Below, piece after piece: positions 1-10,946 of a DNA stretch of 46,339 bases. Numbering within the stretch: position 1 is the stretch's first letter; each line of letters begins with the position of its first letter. The notes beneath the pieces are model-generated. The model ran no database searches, had not been told where the DNA came from, and saw only the letters and a program-made list of their open reading frames with translations. The DNA is taken from positions 1-46,339 of the forward strand of contig JADRCO010000167.1 in the NCBI GenBank assembly GCA_021464525.1. Direction: 5' to 3'. The stretch is from Rhizophagus sp. LPA8_4_AMF. Its lineage: Eukaryota; Glomeromycota; Glomeromycetes; Glomerales; Glomeraceae. Made by a program: the position numbers and the translations under genes.

Positions 1-147
1 AATTTAGTAGATAAAGCAGCTAAAGCTCATCAAGCTGCTGTCGATAATGAAAAAAGGGGAAGACTTAGTAGTGCAAATAGAGCTAATGAATTGCAGGAAG
101 TAGCTGAAGAAATAGTAGAAATAGTTGAATATGAAGATAATTGTTAA
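1..147 (+). CDS. 3' end of tandem-family member (copy A), truncated by window edge
   Basis: The first 147 bases are open in frame 1 and end in TAA. The 48 visible residues begin NLVDKAAKAHQAAVDNEK, which is nearly the same as the C-terminal NLVDKAAKAHQAAVENEK of the intact gene at 7015-10946. After that the two diverge: this copy ends in an acidic tail (VEIVEYEDNC) instead of the Lys/Glu-rich tail of the other. It is therefore the last part of a third member of the same family, with the rest lying upstream of the window. Function is unknown. The fragment is uninterrupted, so nothing here says whether copy A is functional. Confidence 0.7.
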   Translation, partial: NLVDKAAKAHQAAVDNEKRGRLSSANRANELQEVAEEIVEIVEYEDNC

Positions 148-655
148 ACAGGAGAAAGTAATTGAAAAAGTTATTAAACAGGAAGATGAAGTTAAGAAAA
201 GTTTTTTTCTAAGTATATTTTAATGTAATTTAACCATCAAAAAAATATATCATATAATGTTATATATATAAATTATTTGACTTATGTAATATAAAAAATT
301 TTCGATTTTATTTTTCGTAATGAAATTCTTATCTAAAATCTCTTTACTTGTGTAAATTTAGTAAAAATTATTTTAAAGTCCATAAAATTTAACTTTTATT
401 ACCTGTACAAAAATAAGTTTATTAATATCATACATTAGAAAGAAAAATCGTTACTTTTTAACTTGAAAAATGTTAGTTTTACACTATTCTAATGCTTATA
501 TCTTATAGCATTAATTGTTCATTACTTATCGTTATTATTAATAAAAAGGCTACTCAAAATTTGATAATTCTATTAGAATTCTAATATTAAAATAATACTA
601 AAAAATTGGTTCTTGTTGAAATAGCGAAGTTCGGCGATCTGCAAATTTGTTTTTT
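148..655. other. intergenic segment, part of a larger duplication
   Basis: No gene is seen. Bases of about 200-600 resemble 4024-4480 in order: shared blocks include a stretch ending TAATGAAATTCT, then TAAAATCTCTTT, CTTTACTTGTGTAA and a GAAAAATG block. The segment looks like the duplicated 3' flank of copy A matching the 3' flank of copy B. Confidence 0.6.
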
Positions 656-2690
656 TGAGACTGAAACTTTAAATGAGACAATTCGTTTATTGGAAGACTT
701 TTAAGTTGAATAGGTCATCCGTCATCCTAATGAAAAGATTGAAGATGAGAATGGTTTTTACTTTGTTATCTTACGATTTTATCATTTATCATAAATTTAT
801 TGATAGAATTCGCTCTTAAAGCTGTAAAACATCTTTCGAATTATCAATGGACAATGACTTTACTATAACATAATTAGAATTATTTCTGTAAGTACACTTT
901 TTTAAACATACAGTCAAGTGCACGTATTATATATTTTTTCTCTAAATGCACCCTCTTACTCGGTCCCAAGTATATAGAGATCATATAAAATTTCTCACTC
1001 TAAATGCACACCCTCTCTAAATGCATAGGTGCACTTAGAGAGAGTTGACTTTATTATTAATTCTCGTAGGTAAAGTCTAAAGTTTGAATCCGCTAATCCG
1101 GATTATCCGGATATCTAAGTCGTTCAAATACCGATTACCAATCACACTAAAATATTTTATAAATGTAGAAACGCAATGTCATTAGTATTATACAGGCTGG
1201 TACACTCTCAATCTGTTGAAATGATGTTCGTACTTCTTTGGAAAATATATGGAAACATAAATTACATTAATGCGAATTCAAAATGTTGTGCAAAGTTGCT
1301 TCCATTGTTAATGAAAAAAAAATTATTTATAGCGCTGCGCTACTTTAATTTAGTCTGGGAGAAATTGGAAAGAAATGCATGAAACTTATTTCAAATTACG
1401 TCACAATCTTTGGAAAATAATCAATTCAGATAGTATTAAAGAACCTTCAAGGGTAATAGAAACATCGAAATTTTAAATATAAAGTTATTAGAAGAATAAA
1501 TTTCATTTTTCATTCTTTTTTTTCAAATTTACTGGCGACTATTAATCCTTTTTTCCCTCTCTTTGACTTTGTATCGTTCGCGAATTGTTTTTTTAGAGAA
1601 TTATTGGGATATATTGGGATATTCTTTGCCTGACAATCTCGATACCCTTTTAATCAGAGGCTTACATTTAATAATTTTAATCCAACAAATTCTTGAAGAA
1701 TTTTTTCTCTCAAATAAAAAGTACATGAAAATAATTCCTTTATGTAATGAAATAATCGAAACTTGCGTAAGAAAACAATTAACTTTCAAGGCAGTAGAAG
1801 CTTTGTATTGTTATAAAAGAAAAACCACAAAAAAGAATTCAAAGAAAAAGTAAAAATAAAAAAATATTTCTTTGCTAGATTTATACTTTTTTTTTATAAC
1901 GAGAATTTGTAGACAATTGAATTTTAAAACCTGGTCGCTACTTTGATTCTTATGAATTCCTTAGGAATGCATTATTCAATACTGTATCTATTTGTTCATG
2001 ACCTTCCTCTTCTCCTTATACTCTTTATAGTTATACTCTTTATAGATTGTGTTTTCCAAAAAAGTAATAACTACTTTCGAATCTTCAAAATGAACCTCGA
2101 GCAAATTATTGAAGGGTAAACAAATTATTTGAAAAACGGCGTAAAATATTAATGAAACTAAAATGGATTGTTAGAGAACAAAGCTATTAATGAACAATCA
2201 ATTTTATTGAAACTAACAGAAATTTTAGAGAAAAAAAGCAAAAGGAGAGAATATTAAATAAAGTATATCAAATCATCCCGCATTCTGAACTGACCTGCAA
2301 TATATAAAACATAAGAAGCGCAAAGAGATAAGACTTCGATCTCTGTAAGATGACAAGACGTAGGAGGGTAAGTCCAAAACAAGAGTTAGTGAAGTAATAG
2401 ATCAGTGGAAACTGCATATGCTGAAACAGACCGTTAGAGGGCAAAGTTATTGATGAACTGATTTTATCCGAATTAGAAGAAATGTTAGAGGGGAAAAGTG
2501 AAAGTAAAGGGAAATATCGAGGAGGAACCAATCTTCGAGGAGGCATCATCCATCGAGGGAATATTATCCATTGAGGAAGTATCAGATATCGAGCACCCAA
2601 GACTGAATACAAATGAATGAAGTTAATTTTTTCAGAAAATGTAGTGATTTTTGGTGCTAACGAAACACTTATTATCGGAAACATTTGGAT
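656..2690 (+). pseudogene. decayed tandem copy (copy B) of the gene at 7015-10946
   Basis: Collinear similarity to the intact gene can be followed exon by exon. About 670-745 matches its exon 2, 800-887 its exon 3 (including the CTGTAAGTA donor), 1166-1300 its exon 4, 1375-1420 its exon 5, 1590-1850 its exon 6, and 2095-2690 the coiled-coil part of its last exon plus the start of one 70-residue repeat. Reading frames are broken by stops and indels: the exon 6 match contains a duplicated 'GGGATATT' block, and the exon 7 match has several in-frame stops. Most of the repeat array and the C-terminus are missing. The third intron is enlarged, about 280 instead of 96 bases, by a small terminal-inverted-repeat element. 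Short open frames here (for example 1176-1382 and 1563-1853) are remnants of its exons. Confidence 0.8.
911..1051. mobile_element. degenerate Tc1/mariner-like MITE in an intron of the pseudogene
   Basis: Starts CAGTCAAGTGCAC after a TA and ends, on the other strand, AGTCAACTCTCTCTAAGTGCA. The right end looks complete and the left end seems to have lost about eight bases between CAGTCAA and GTGCAC. Internal motifs TCTCTAAATGCA are repeated. A similar block, GCATTTAGAGAGGTGT, occurs near 28633, and the end motif also appears at 42481-42499. It sits where the intact paralogue has a short intron. Confidence 0.45.
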
Positions 2691-3055
2691 GATACCGAGG
2701 CGTTGATAGAAAAAAAGTTTTATCACTCAAAAAAATTAACTTTTGTATCAATAATAAAAAAGAATGTTTATTCACGAAATCATTTCATTTTGAAGTTTAA
2801 TTTTATCTTTATTCTGAGAATTAGGCTATTGATGATTTTGAGTGAATTACTCTTTAGTGTGTCCTTAAATGATTTAAACGTTTGTAATTTTTTATGCAGT
2901 CATTAATTCCGCATTTAAATGTCTTTCATCGCCACGTGAATTCTGTGGATCTACAACGAAAATATCATGTGTTTCGTCACTGGATATTTGGAAATGTTCA
3001 AGATTTCCACATAATTTTTCCATGTGGATTTTGCGTGGGAAAAATTTCCTGAAGA

Positions 3056-3422
3056 TAGGGTTTCGATCCTTAATCCGGATTTTAATGGGGATTAAAAATA
3101 AGGATAAGGATTACAATCCGGATTAAAAATAAGGATAAGGATTACGATCCGGATTAAAATAAGGATAAGGGTTACAATCCGGATTATAAATTACATATCC
3201 AGATAATAAGGAAATGAATCCTTATTGTATTTCTTTATAATAACTTTTTTTTTGATTATAAATAAAATATCACTTTTATATTTAATCAGCAAACTCAATT
3301 AATCCGGATTACAATCCGTTTACATCCGTTAATCCGGATCATAATCCCTTTAAATCCGTTGTATTCGGATCATCCTAATTAAGCTCGGATGACGGGATAG
3401 TTTAATAAGGATCGAAACCCTA
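3056..3422. mobile_element. non-autonomous hAT-type MITE, 367 bp, with target-site duplication
   Basis: The ends form a perfect 17-bp terminal inverted repeat: TAGGGTTTCGATCCTTA at 3056-3072 and its reverse complement at 3406-3422. It is flanked by an exact 8-bp direct repeat CCTGAAGA (3048-3055 and 3423-3430). An 8-bp duplication and TAGGG ends are typical of the hAT superfamily. The interior has no ORF but carries about three tandem copies of a ~32-bp unit (AAGGATAAGGATTACAATCC) and many ATCCGGATTA motifs, probably transposase-binding subterminal repeats. Confidence 0.9.
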
Positions 3423-4856
3423 CCTGAAGAAGCTTTGATTTCATGCATATATCATCGTCTTTGATTATGTCGTCTTTTGAGTAACCAATACTACAAATTT
3501 AACCCTTTTCTCGAGCACTTTATCCTTAAATCTCTTTTTGCGAACGTTTTATTGCAACCAGGTTCTATGCAATTCTATCGTTTCATCATCGTATTTGTTA
3601 GAATCATTGCTCAATAACTTTAATATTATCTGTAGAACAATTGTAAATTTTCTGGCATCACAAAATACAAACTGTTCGTATTCAAGTTTTTATATATTAT
3701 TTTTATTTCTCAAATTGGTAATTTCAGTATTATTTTACGTAAAGGGATTTTCTTATAAGAGAATTCCTTACATAAATATTAATTCCAGAATAACGTAGGC
3801 GGGAAAACATCGAAGACGTTTTCTAATCTATTTTTTAATCTTATCGCCAAAATTAGTTGAATATTATCGTTAAAATTTTACCATGAAACAAATCATATTA
3901 ATAGTTTACAATTTACAAACCAAAAAATTTTATTACGGTATATACATTTATTTATACCCGGTATTACAAATCAAGTAAATATTTGTTTAGAAAGTTGAAT
4001 GTAACGTAAAACTGAATTAACAATTTACCATCATGATCTAGAATCTAGATATCATTTTTTAAGTAGGTTTTAAGATATATATAATTTATTTTGACTAATC
4101 TACGTAAAAAATTTATTGATCTTATTTTTCATAATGAAATTCTATGAAAAAGAATTCCGGAGTTTGTCTGGAATTTGCCCTCATTGTCCAGATTTCACAT
4201 TTCGGTATCTCTTTTTGTAAGGAATTATTGTCTAAAATCTCTTTTTTTTATTCCTTTACTTGTGTAATTTTAGCAGAAACACCTTTTAAATTTTAAAGAC
4301 TATAAATATATTAGGAGAACGACTTCATTATATTAAATAGTCATTACTTTAACCTGAAAAATGACCTAGCTTTAATTATACATTCATTTTGAATTTGTTG
4401 AAATAGCATTAAGTGTTACATAACTTTATTATGTTAATCGAAATTTGACAATTAAGAATTCTGAATATTAATCTTATTTGAATTTTACTTTCACATATTT
4501 GCCTATCACTAAATATGAGTTTTGCATGACTTAATTTATAAATTCCACGAAATTTCTGTAATTCTGATCTTCTGTCGCGTTCAGTAGATACTTCTGCTTC
4601 CAGCTCGTTATTACTGCTAAGTTGAAGGTGACTTCCCTTACCCTCCCTTATGCCTCTCTTTATCTCTTTATTTTAGAATAACTTCTTTTTAAAGTTCTAC
4701 TATAAATACGAAAACTGATCTTTGAAGTATATTTAATTTATTTCACTACTCGCATTACTGCTATGAATAGGTGAACAGTGTTCGCCAACAGCAATAAGAA
4801 AAAATACGCCAATTATATTATAAATAATTAAAACTAGGAAACGGAAACCGTTGTAA

Positions 4857-4978
4857 GTCCGGAGCGAAGATAAAACTAAAATTGGATGACGTTATGTGAG
4901 GGGGGGACAGAGAAATTCACATGATCGATCATTTTTCATAGTGCGAAGTCATAAATAGTCCTCCGCTTCGCTCCAGAC
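4857..4978. repeat. 122-bp element bounded by 13-bp inverted repeats
   Basis: GTCCGGAGCGAAG (4857-4869) and CTTCGCTCCAGAC (4966-4978) are inverted copies with one mismatch. No clear target duplication was found. The right end, reversed, resembles a 22-bp block at 24391-24412 inside a glycosylase intron (18 of 22), so this may be a dispersed family. Confidence 0.45.
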
Positions 4979-7014
4979 AATAAAAAAAAAATAAAGGTAA
5001 GAGGACATTAGTAATAGATGAAATATTTAAAATAAAAATTAAATGATATTAATAAAGAAATTATTATACTGTAATAAGTAGTAGCTAATTTTAGTTCAAC
5101 TTTCATATGACAAAGTTGGAAAACCCCTTCAATTTTGAAATCTTTCATGTTTTGAATCTACACTTATATACACAATAATTTACGATTGATAATAAGTAAA
5201 TAATTTTTTTTGCGTTTATTTTCATTTGAAGTAATATTATATATATACAATATATTATATTATGAAATCGAAAAACATAATTATAAAGTGATGAAAGTAA
5301 AAGTACTCTTTGAAGGTGAAATTTTAGAAGATTCAACATTAATAGAGTAAAAAGAATCTTATCTTAATCTAACTAATATTTCATACTTTAACAGTTAACA
5401 TTATTTAGTAATGATTTATAACTGGCTGTATACCAAACCATTCATTTAGATTCTGCAAGTTTTGTGGAGATTTATAAAAACATTTTTGTAATTGCGATAA
5501 AATTCAATTATCAATTTTTTTTTAAAGATCGTGATTCGAACTAGTCAAAATTCAACAGATTTAATGGAAACTTATCCTGGATTCTAATATCTGCGCGTTA
5601 GTATGTCGGACGTCGATCAATTTTTTGCTTCAAAAATTCGGGAAAATGTCCATTCCTTCGGGAAATCGTCCGTATGCCCAAAAATAGCACATTTAAAGTT
5701 TATAAAATTAACATTCAATAAAAAAAATAATAATTTTCTTTGGTTCAGATAATCAATTTAAATCTTCGATTAGTAAGATGTTTGAATCCAATCTTATCTA
5801 TGTTCTACGTAATTCTTATTGAAGTTTTTAGTTGATGTAACACGAATCCCATGATATTATGAAACACAAAAATTGATTTCCTTACCATTTTTGTTGTTTA
5901 GAACGAAATAATCAATTCATAGAAAAATTATTTTCGTATGATTTTTATGCATGGGGAAACAAATAAAGTAAAGTGTTTATATTTTAGGGAGTCAAAAATT
6001 TTTTTTTTTCTCATCAGTTCTGAAAAAGGGTTTGTTTACTTTGTTATATTAATAATTACTTTGAAGATCAAAGTTTCGGGAATTTTTTCTTGTTATACTT
6101 AATATTTACGTTCGTGATATAATTTTTTGCCTGTTTTTGGGTCTAAAATCGATCTTTATAGAGAATCTTTTCTCCACTTAATTTTATTTTTTTAAGAAAA
6201 AAAACCCGCTATTTTGATACTTTCTTCCCAAATAATTTTTTCTGATTAGACTGTGCATCTAATGCTTTTCATATGTATGATACCGCGAGTTGCATATGGT
6301 ATTACGTCGTACACAATGTAAACACACTTGTACATTATTAGATATGCGTAGAATAATGGGATTTACTTTAAGTGATTGATGGAAATTTCAAATGGGATCT
6401 TGGCGAATTCATCTAAAAAATATGCAGTTTGATTTTGGTTCGAACCACCTTTTTTGGTTTGATTTAAAACTAGGTATAAAAAATAAAAGAGAAAGAAAAT
6501 GAATTCGCTTATAATGTATTTACAGGGCATATTTATTTTTTTTAGAAATATCGGAATAACTATAATAACTAGATATTTTTTCAAATGATATAATAATAAT
6601 AAAAGAATAATATATATGCAATAAGAAGTAGGGGATTGCCGAAATTCCGATATTTAAAATATATACATATATTTTTATTTCTTTTCAAGTTTACCTATTT
6701 AATCAACAAGGTTTAATTAAAGATTGTTTATGATAATGTGCATATATATAATTCTATATCTGACTATTCTTTCCTAATTCTTTATTGATGTGAGAACTTT
6801 TCTTCTTTCAATGCTAAAACAAAATAAGTTTCCACGCTATTAAGTTTATTTAAAATACTAATAGCCATTTGGTAATTAAAAATAAGTATAAGTCAAATAA
6901 CCCGACGTCAACTGCACGATTAAACAACAATAGTGTCATTCGTGTAACAACGTCAAAAAGTTATTTATACTATAGTTTTTACATAGTAGTTTATTCTTTT
7001 TGAGAAAAAAAAAA

Positions 7015-10000
7015 ATGACTTCAAACACAATTATATCAGAAACAAAAACCAAAGAATATTATGAAATTCTCAAATTGTTGTCAGATAAAAATAGTTTGTA
7101 AGTATACAAATATGAAAGATTAAGAAAAATTATAGCGTATATACTAAAATTTTTATTTTTTTGAAAATACATACTATTTTAGAATTTATAATTATGCTTT
7201 ACATAAAACAATTCATTTAATGGAAGACTCGATAAGTTGTCCTAATGAGAGGATTGAAGATGAGAAAGGTATGGGTTTTTTATATCGTGTGTTTTATCAT
7301 TTAAAATTAATCTAAATTTTGTTTTTTTTTCCTATTTTAGTGATAGATTTCGCTATTAGAGCGGCAAAATATCTTTCGGATTATAAATGGACATATTATG
7401 ATGAATCTACTATAGCACAATTGGAACTTTTTCTGTAAGTACAATTTTATAGCACGTAAAGTTATTCAAAATACCTATTCGTTTCCTTTTAACACAATCA
7501 TATTTATATTCGACCCATCCAATAATGTAGAAACGTTATGTCATCAGTATTATACATACTGTCTCAATCTGTTAAAATGATTAATACAGATACTCGTACT
7601 TCTTTTTATAAATCAATCGCGAAATTTTGGACAGCTTATAGAAATACGAATAAAAATACGAAACACATTAATGCTAATGTCATGTTCAGACTTCGTGAAA
7701 TTCGCAATTGCTTGCGAAAAATTAAAGATGATCAATCAAATTTTGATAATTTTGTGAAAACAAGTGGTAGAGTTATTGAAACTATTTATAATATCGTGAA
7801 CAGCGAATACTTGCAAGCTCTTTCTTCTTTAACTGATGTTTTGGACGTAAGTAACAAAAAAAATAATAATTTTTTTTCCTAATATTTTATTTTGCTTCGC
7901 CACAAATTTTTAACGCTGCGCCACTTTAATAAAACGTTTAGTTCGAATATTCCGCTGGGAAATGGTATAATGATTGGAGAGAAATGCACGAAACTTACTT
8001 CACATTACGTCAACAATCAAATTTAGAAAATATTAAAAAATTCTCCAAGAAATTACTTAAATTATCAATCAAAGAATTTGAAAGAGTAAAAGGGAAAAAT
8101 ACAAGTTACCGAAATATTGAATATAAAGTGCTTAAATCTGGAGGGTATGTATGGATTTCTTTTCTTTTTTCAAAGTTAATAATTATTGATTAACCATTAA
8201 ACCTTTTTTTTTTTCTTTCTTTGTTTTTTTTTTAGAGAATTATTAGGATATTCTTTACCTGACAATGTCGATACTCTTTTAATCGGATACTTACATTTAA
8301 TCCAACGAATTCTTGAAGAATTTTTCCCTCAAATAAGAAAATATATTAAAAAAATAATTCCTTTTTGTAATGAAATAATCGAAACTCACGTAAAAAAACA
8401 ATTAACTTTCAAGGCCGTGGAAGTTTTATATGTTATAAAAGAAAAAACCACAAAACAAGAATTCAAAGAAGAGGTAAAATTAAAAAAAAAAATAAATCTT
8501 ATTAAATATATATAATCTTTTTTATAACGAGAAAATATATTTTTATTTATAGATCGAATTGAAATTCAACAGCTGGACTATTTCTTCTAGCCCTACGAAT
8601 ATTTCTTCACGGCCTTTATCTTCATGCTCTATGTACTCTACTCGCTCTAATCGCTCTACTTACACTATTCACTCTACTCATTCTACTCACTCTATTGAAT
8701 CTACTTACCCTATTGAATCTACTCACCCTATTGAATCTACTCACCTTACTCCTCCTAATTCTCCTGGGGAGAAACCTCGTAGATTGAGTTTTTCTAAAAA
8801 ATTAATAAATACTTTATCGAATCCCCAAAAAGAACAACAGCAACAACGTAAGCAAATTAAGCAAATTATTGAAGGAGTAAACAAATTATTTGAAGAGCGA
8901 CGTAAAATTGATGAGAATATTAATGAAATTAATAAAGAATATAGTAAGCTATCAAATAATAAAAGGAATGAAAGTGTTGAGGATCTTTTATCAGAGTTAA
9001 TAGAAGTGTTTGAAAGAAAAGAAATCGAAAAAAAAGAAATCGAAAGAAAAGAAAGCGAAAGAAAATGTAAAATTGAATATATCATATCGTTACGGGGTAA
9101 AGTTATTGATGAACCGATTTTAATGAAATTAAAAGAAATATTAGAGGAAGAAAGTGAAAGAAACGATGAAATTGAACATATTTTATCGAAATTAAAAGAA
9201 ATTTCAGAAGGAATTAGAGACGGAAGTGACATTAGATCGATTTTAATGAAGCTAAAAGAAATTTTAGAGAGAAATATCGAGGAGGAGCAAAACTTCGAGG
9301 AAATATCATCCATCGGGGAATCATCCATCGGGGAATCATCCATCGAGGAAGTACCATCTATCGAGGTGGAAGACACTGACAATACAAATGACGATGAAGT
9401 TGAAGAGAGTAATGACGCTGAGAGTGAGGAGTTTGAAATTGTTAAGGAGAATATATTAAAGCGTCAGAATCTGTATCTAGATAATTGTGAAGTGATTTTT
9501 GATGTTGATGAAATACTTAATAACCAGAAATATTTGGATGATGGTGTAATTGTCTCAAATAATGTAGTTATAAAAGATGTGAATGACGATAATGTGAATG
9601 ATGTGAACGATGCGAAAGAAGTAAAGGATTTACTTCAATATTGTAATCATAATCTTATAGAAGAATTTGATGATGCATTATATTTGGATAATTACGAAGT
9701 GATTTTTGATGTCGATGAAATACTTAATCACCAGAATCATTTAGATGATAATGTATTTATTCCAAATAATGCAGTTGTAAAAGATACAAAAGATGTGAAT
9801 ATTGTGAATAATAAAAATTATGCGAAGGACATAAGGGATTTAATTCAATGCTATAATCGTAATTTTATAGAAGAATTTGATGATGCATTGTATCTGAATA
9901 ATTACGAAGTGATTTTTTACGTCGATGAAATACTTAATCACCAGAATCATTTAGATGATAATGTATTTATTCCAAATAATGCAGTTGTAAAAGATACAAA

Positions 10001-10946
10001 AGATGTGAATATTGTGAATAATAAAAATTATGCGAAGGACATAAGGGATTTAATTCAATGCTATAATCGTAATTTTATAGAAGAATTTGATGATGCATTG
10101 TATCTGAATAATTACGAAGTGATTTTTTACGTCGATGAAATACTTAATCACCAGAATCATTTAGATGATAATGTATTTATTCCAAATTGTACAGTTGTGA
10201 GCAATATGAACGATATGAACGATGTGAACGATGTGAAGGATTTGTCCAAAATTTCAGAAAATCAATATGTTTATTGTAAACTTATAGAAGAATTTGATGA
10301 TTCATTATATTTAGATAATTATGAAGTGATTTTTGATGTTGATGAAATACTCGGACATCAGAATTATTTAGATGATGTTAGAATTATCTCAAATAATGCA
10401 GTTGTAAAAGATATAAAAGATAGGAATGACGCGAATGATACGAAAATTTTACTCAATATTTCAACAAAAAATTATCTATACTATAATGTTGCAGAAGAGT
10501 TTTTTGATGAATTATGTCTAGATGATTATGAAATGAATGGTGAAGAATTACTACCACCACCTCCTTATAGTGAAAAGGATGATGAGAATTTAATGGCATT
10601 AAAAGAATTATTACCCTCTCCTTATAATGAATGTGATATAAGTACATTAAAAAATATGTTGCCACCCGATTATAAAAATTTAGACAATATTACCATAGTT
10701 AATGTTATTCAAAAAAATTATATAATAAATATACAAAGGAATAATAATGTAGAAGATGACGATCCAGCATGGTTCAAAACTTTCAAAAAAATCGTTAAAG
10801 AAGTAGAAAATCTAGTTGATAAGGCTGCTAAAGCTCATCAAGCAGCTGTTGAAAATGAAAAAAGAAGAAGATTATCCAGTAATCCAAGTAAACCTAAATT
10901 ATCTGAAAAAGAAAAGGAAGCTATGAACAAACAAATGAATTCATAA
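7015..10946 (+). CDS. repeat-containing protein of unknown function (intact copy C of a tandem family), 1137 residues
   Basis: Proposed exons are 7015-7097, 7183-7268, 7341-7434, 7531-7846, 7942-8144, 8236-8473 and 8553-10946. All introns are GT-AG and the total is 1138 codons. The ATG is the first in frame after an A-rich leader. Residues 1-340 look alpha-helical with no family I recognise. Residues about 358-407 are a Ser/Thr tract with repeated THSTHS/ESTHPI units. Residues about 434-590 are highly charged and probably coiled-coil. Residues about 645-990 hold five repeats of 69-70 residues, each containing EEFDDxLYLxNYEVIF and VDEIL. A PPPPYSE motif near residue 1008 fits a WW-domain ligand. 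The C-terminus ENLVDKAAKAHQAAVENEK is shared with the fragment at 1-147. No signal peptide or membrane segment is evident. A decayed paralogue lies upstream. Function is unknown. Confidence 0.82.
9467..10500 (+). repeat. five in-frame coding repeats of 207-210 bp
   Basis: The anchor TAC at the end of 'GATGAAATAC' recurs at 9514, 9721, 9931, 10141 and 10348, with spacings 207, 210, 210 and 207, all multiples of three. The units 9721-9930 and 9931-10140 are identical at all 210 positions by eye, and the identity continues about 45 bases into the next unit. Units 1 and 5 differ at many sites. The unit encodes about 70 residues, with a conserved acidic/aromatic core and a variable Asn/Asp/Val-rich linker. 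Confidence 0.9.

Larger units (their letters stand above)
2691..7014. other. long gene-poor segment between copies B and C
   Basis: I see no convincing gene in 4.3 kb. Bases 2700-2930 and 3430-3560 resemble the 3' flank of the intact copy (about 11100-11610), so they are the duplicated downstream flank, now interrupted by a MITE. Bases 4024-4480 match 148-600. A short inverted repeat lies at 4857-4978. The open frames at 3538-3798, 5145-5339 and 6363-6584 are rich in Phe, Ile and Leu, as expected of random AT-rich DNA, and show no domain. The last few hundred bases should contain the promoter of copy C, but no element can be named. Confidence 0.5.

Noticed and set aside
2268..2726. 152-codon minus-strand open frame
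   Set aside because: Antisense of pseudogene B's last-exon remnant; no splice context or motif of its own.
5145..5339. 64-codon minus-strand frame with hydrophobic residues
   Set aside because: Ile/Leu/Tyr-rich composition expected from random AT-rich DNA; no splice partner or conserved motif.
6437..6446. GGTTCGAACC, resembling a tRNA T-arm
   Set aside because: A simple palindrome; no acceptor, D or anticodon stems can be drawn around it.
8741..9382. 213-codon minus-strand open frame
   Set aside because: It is the antisense of the charged coiled-coil part of the intact plus-strand gene; its Ser/Ile-rich composition is a mirror of that coding sequence.
9467..10500. CRISPR-like regular repeats
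   Set aside because: The 207-210 bp units are in-frame protein-coding repeats with no short-repeat/spacer structure.
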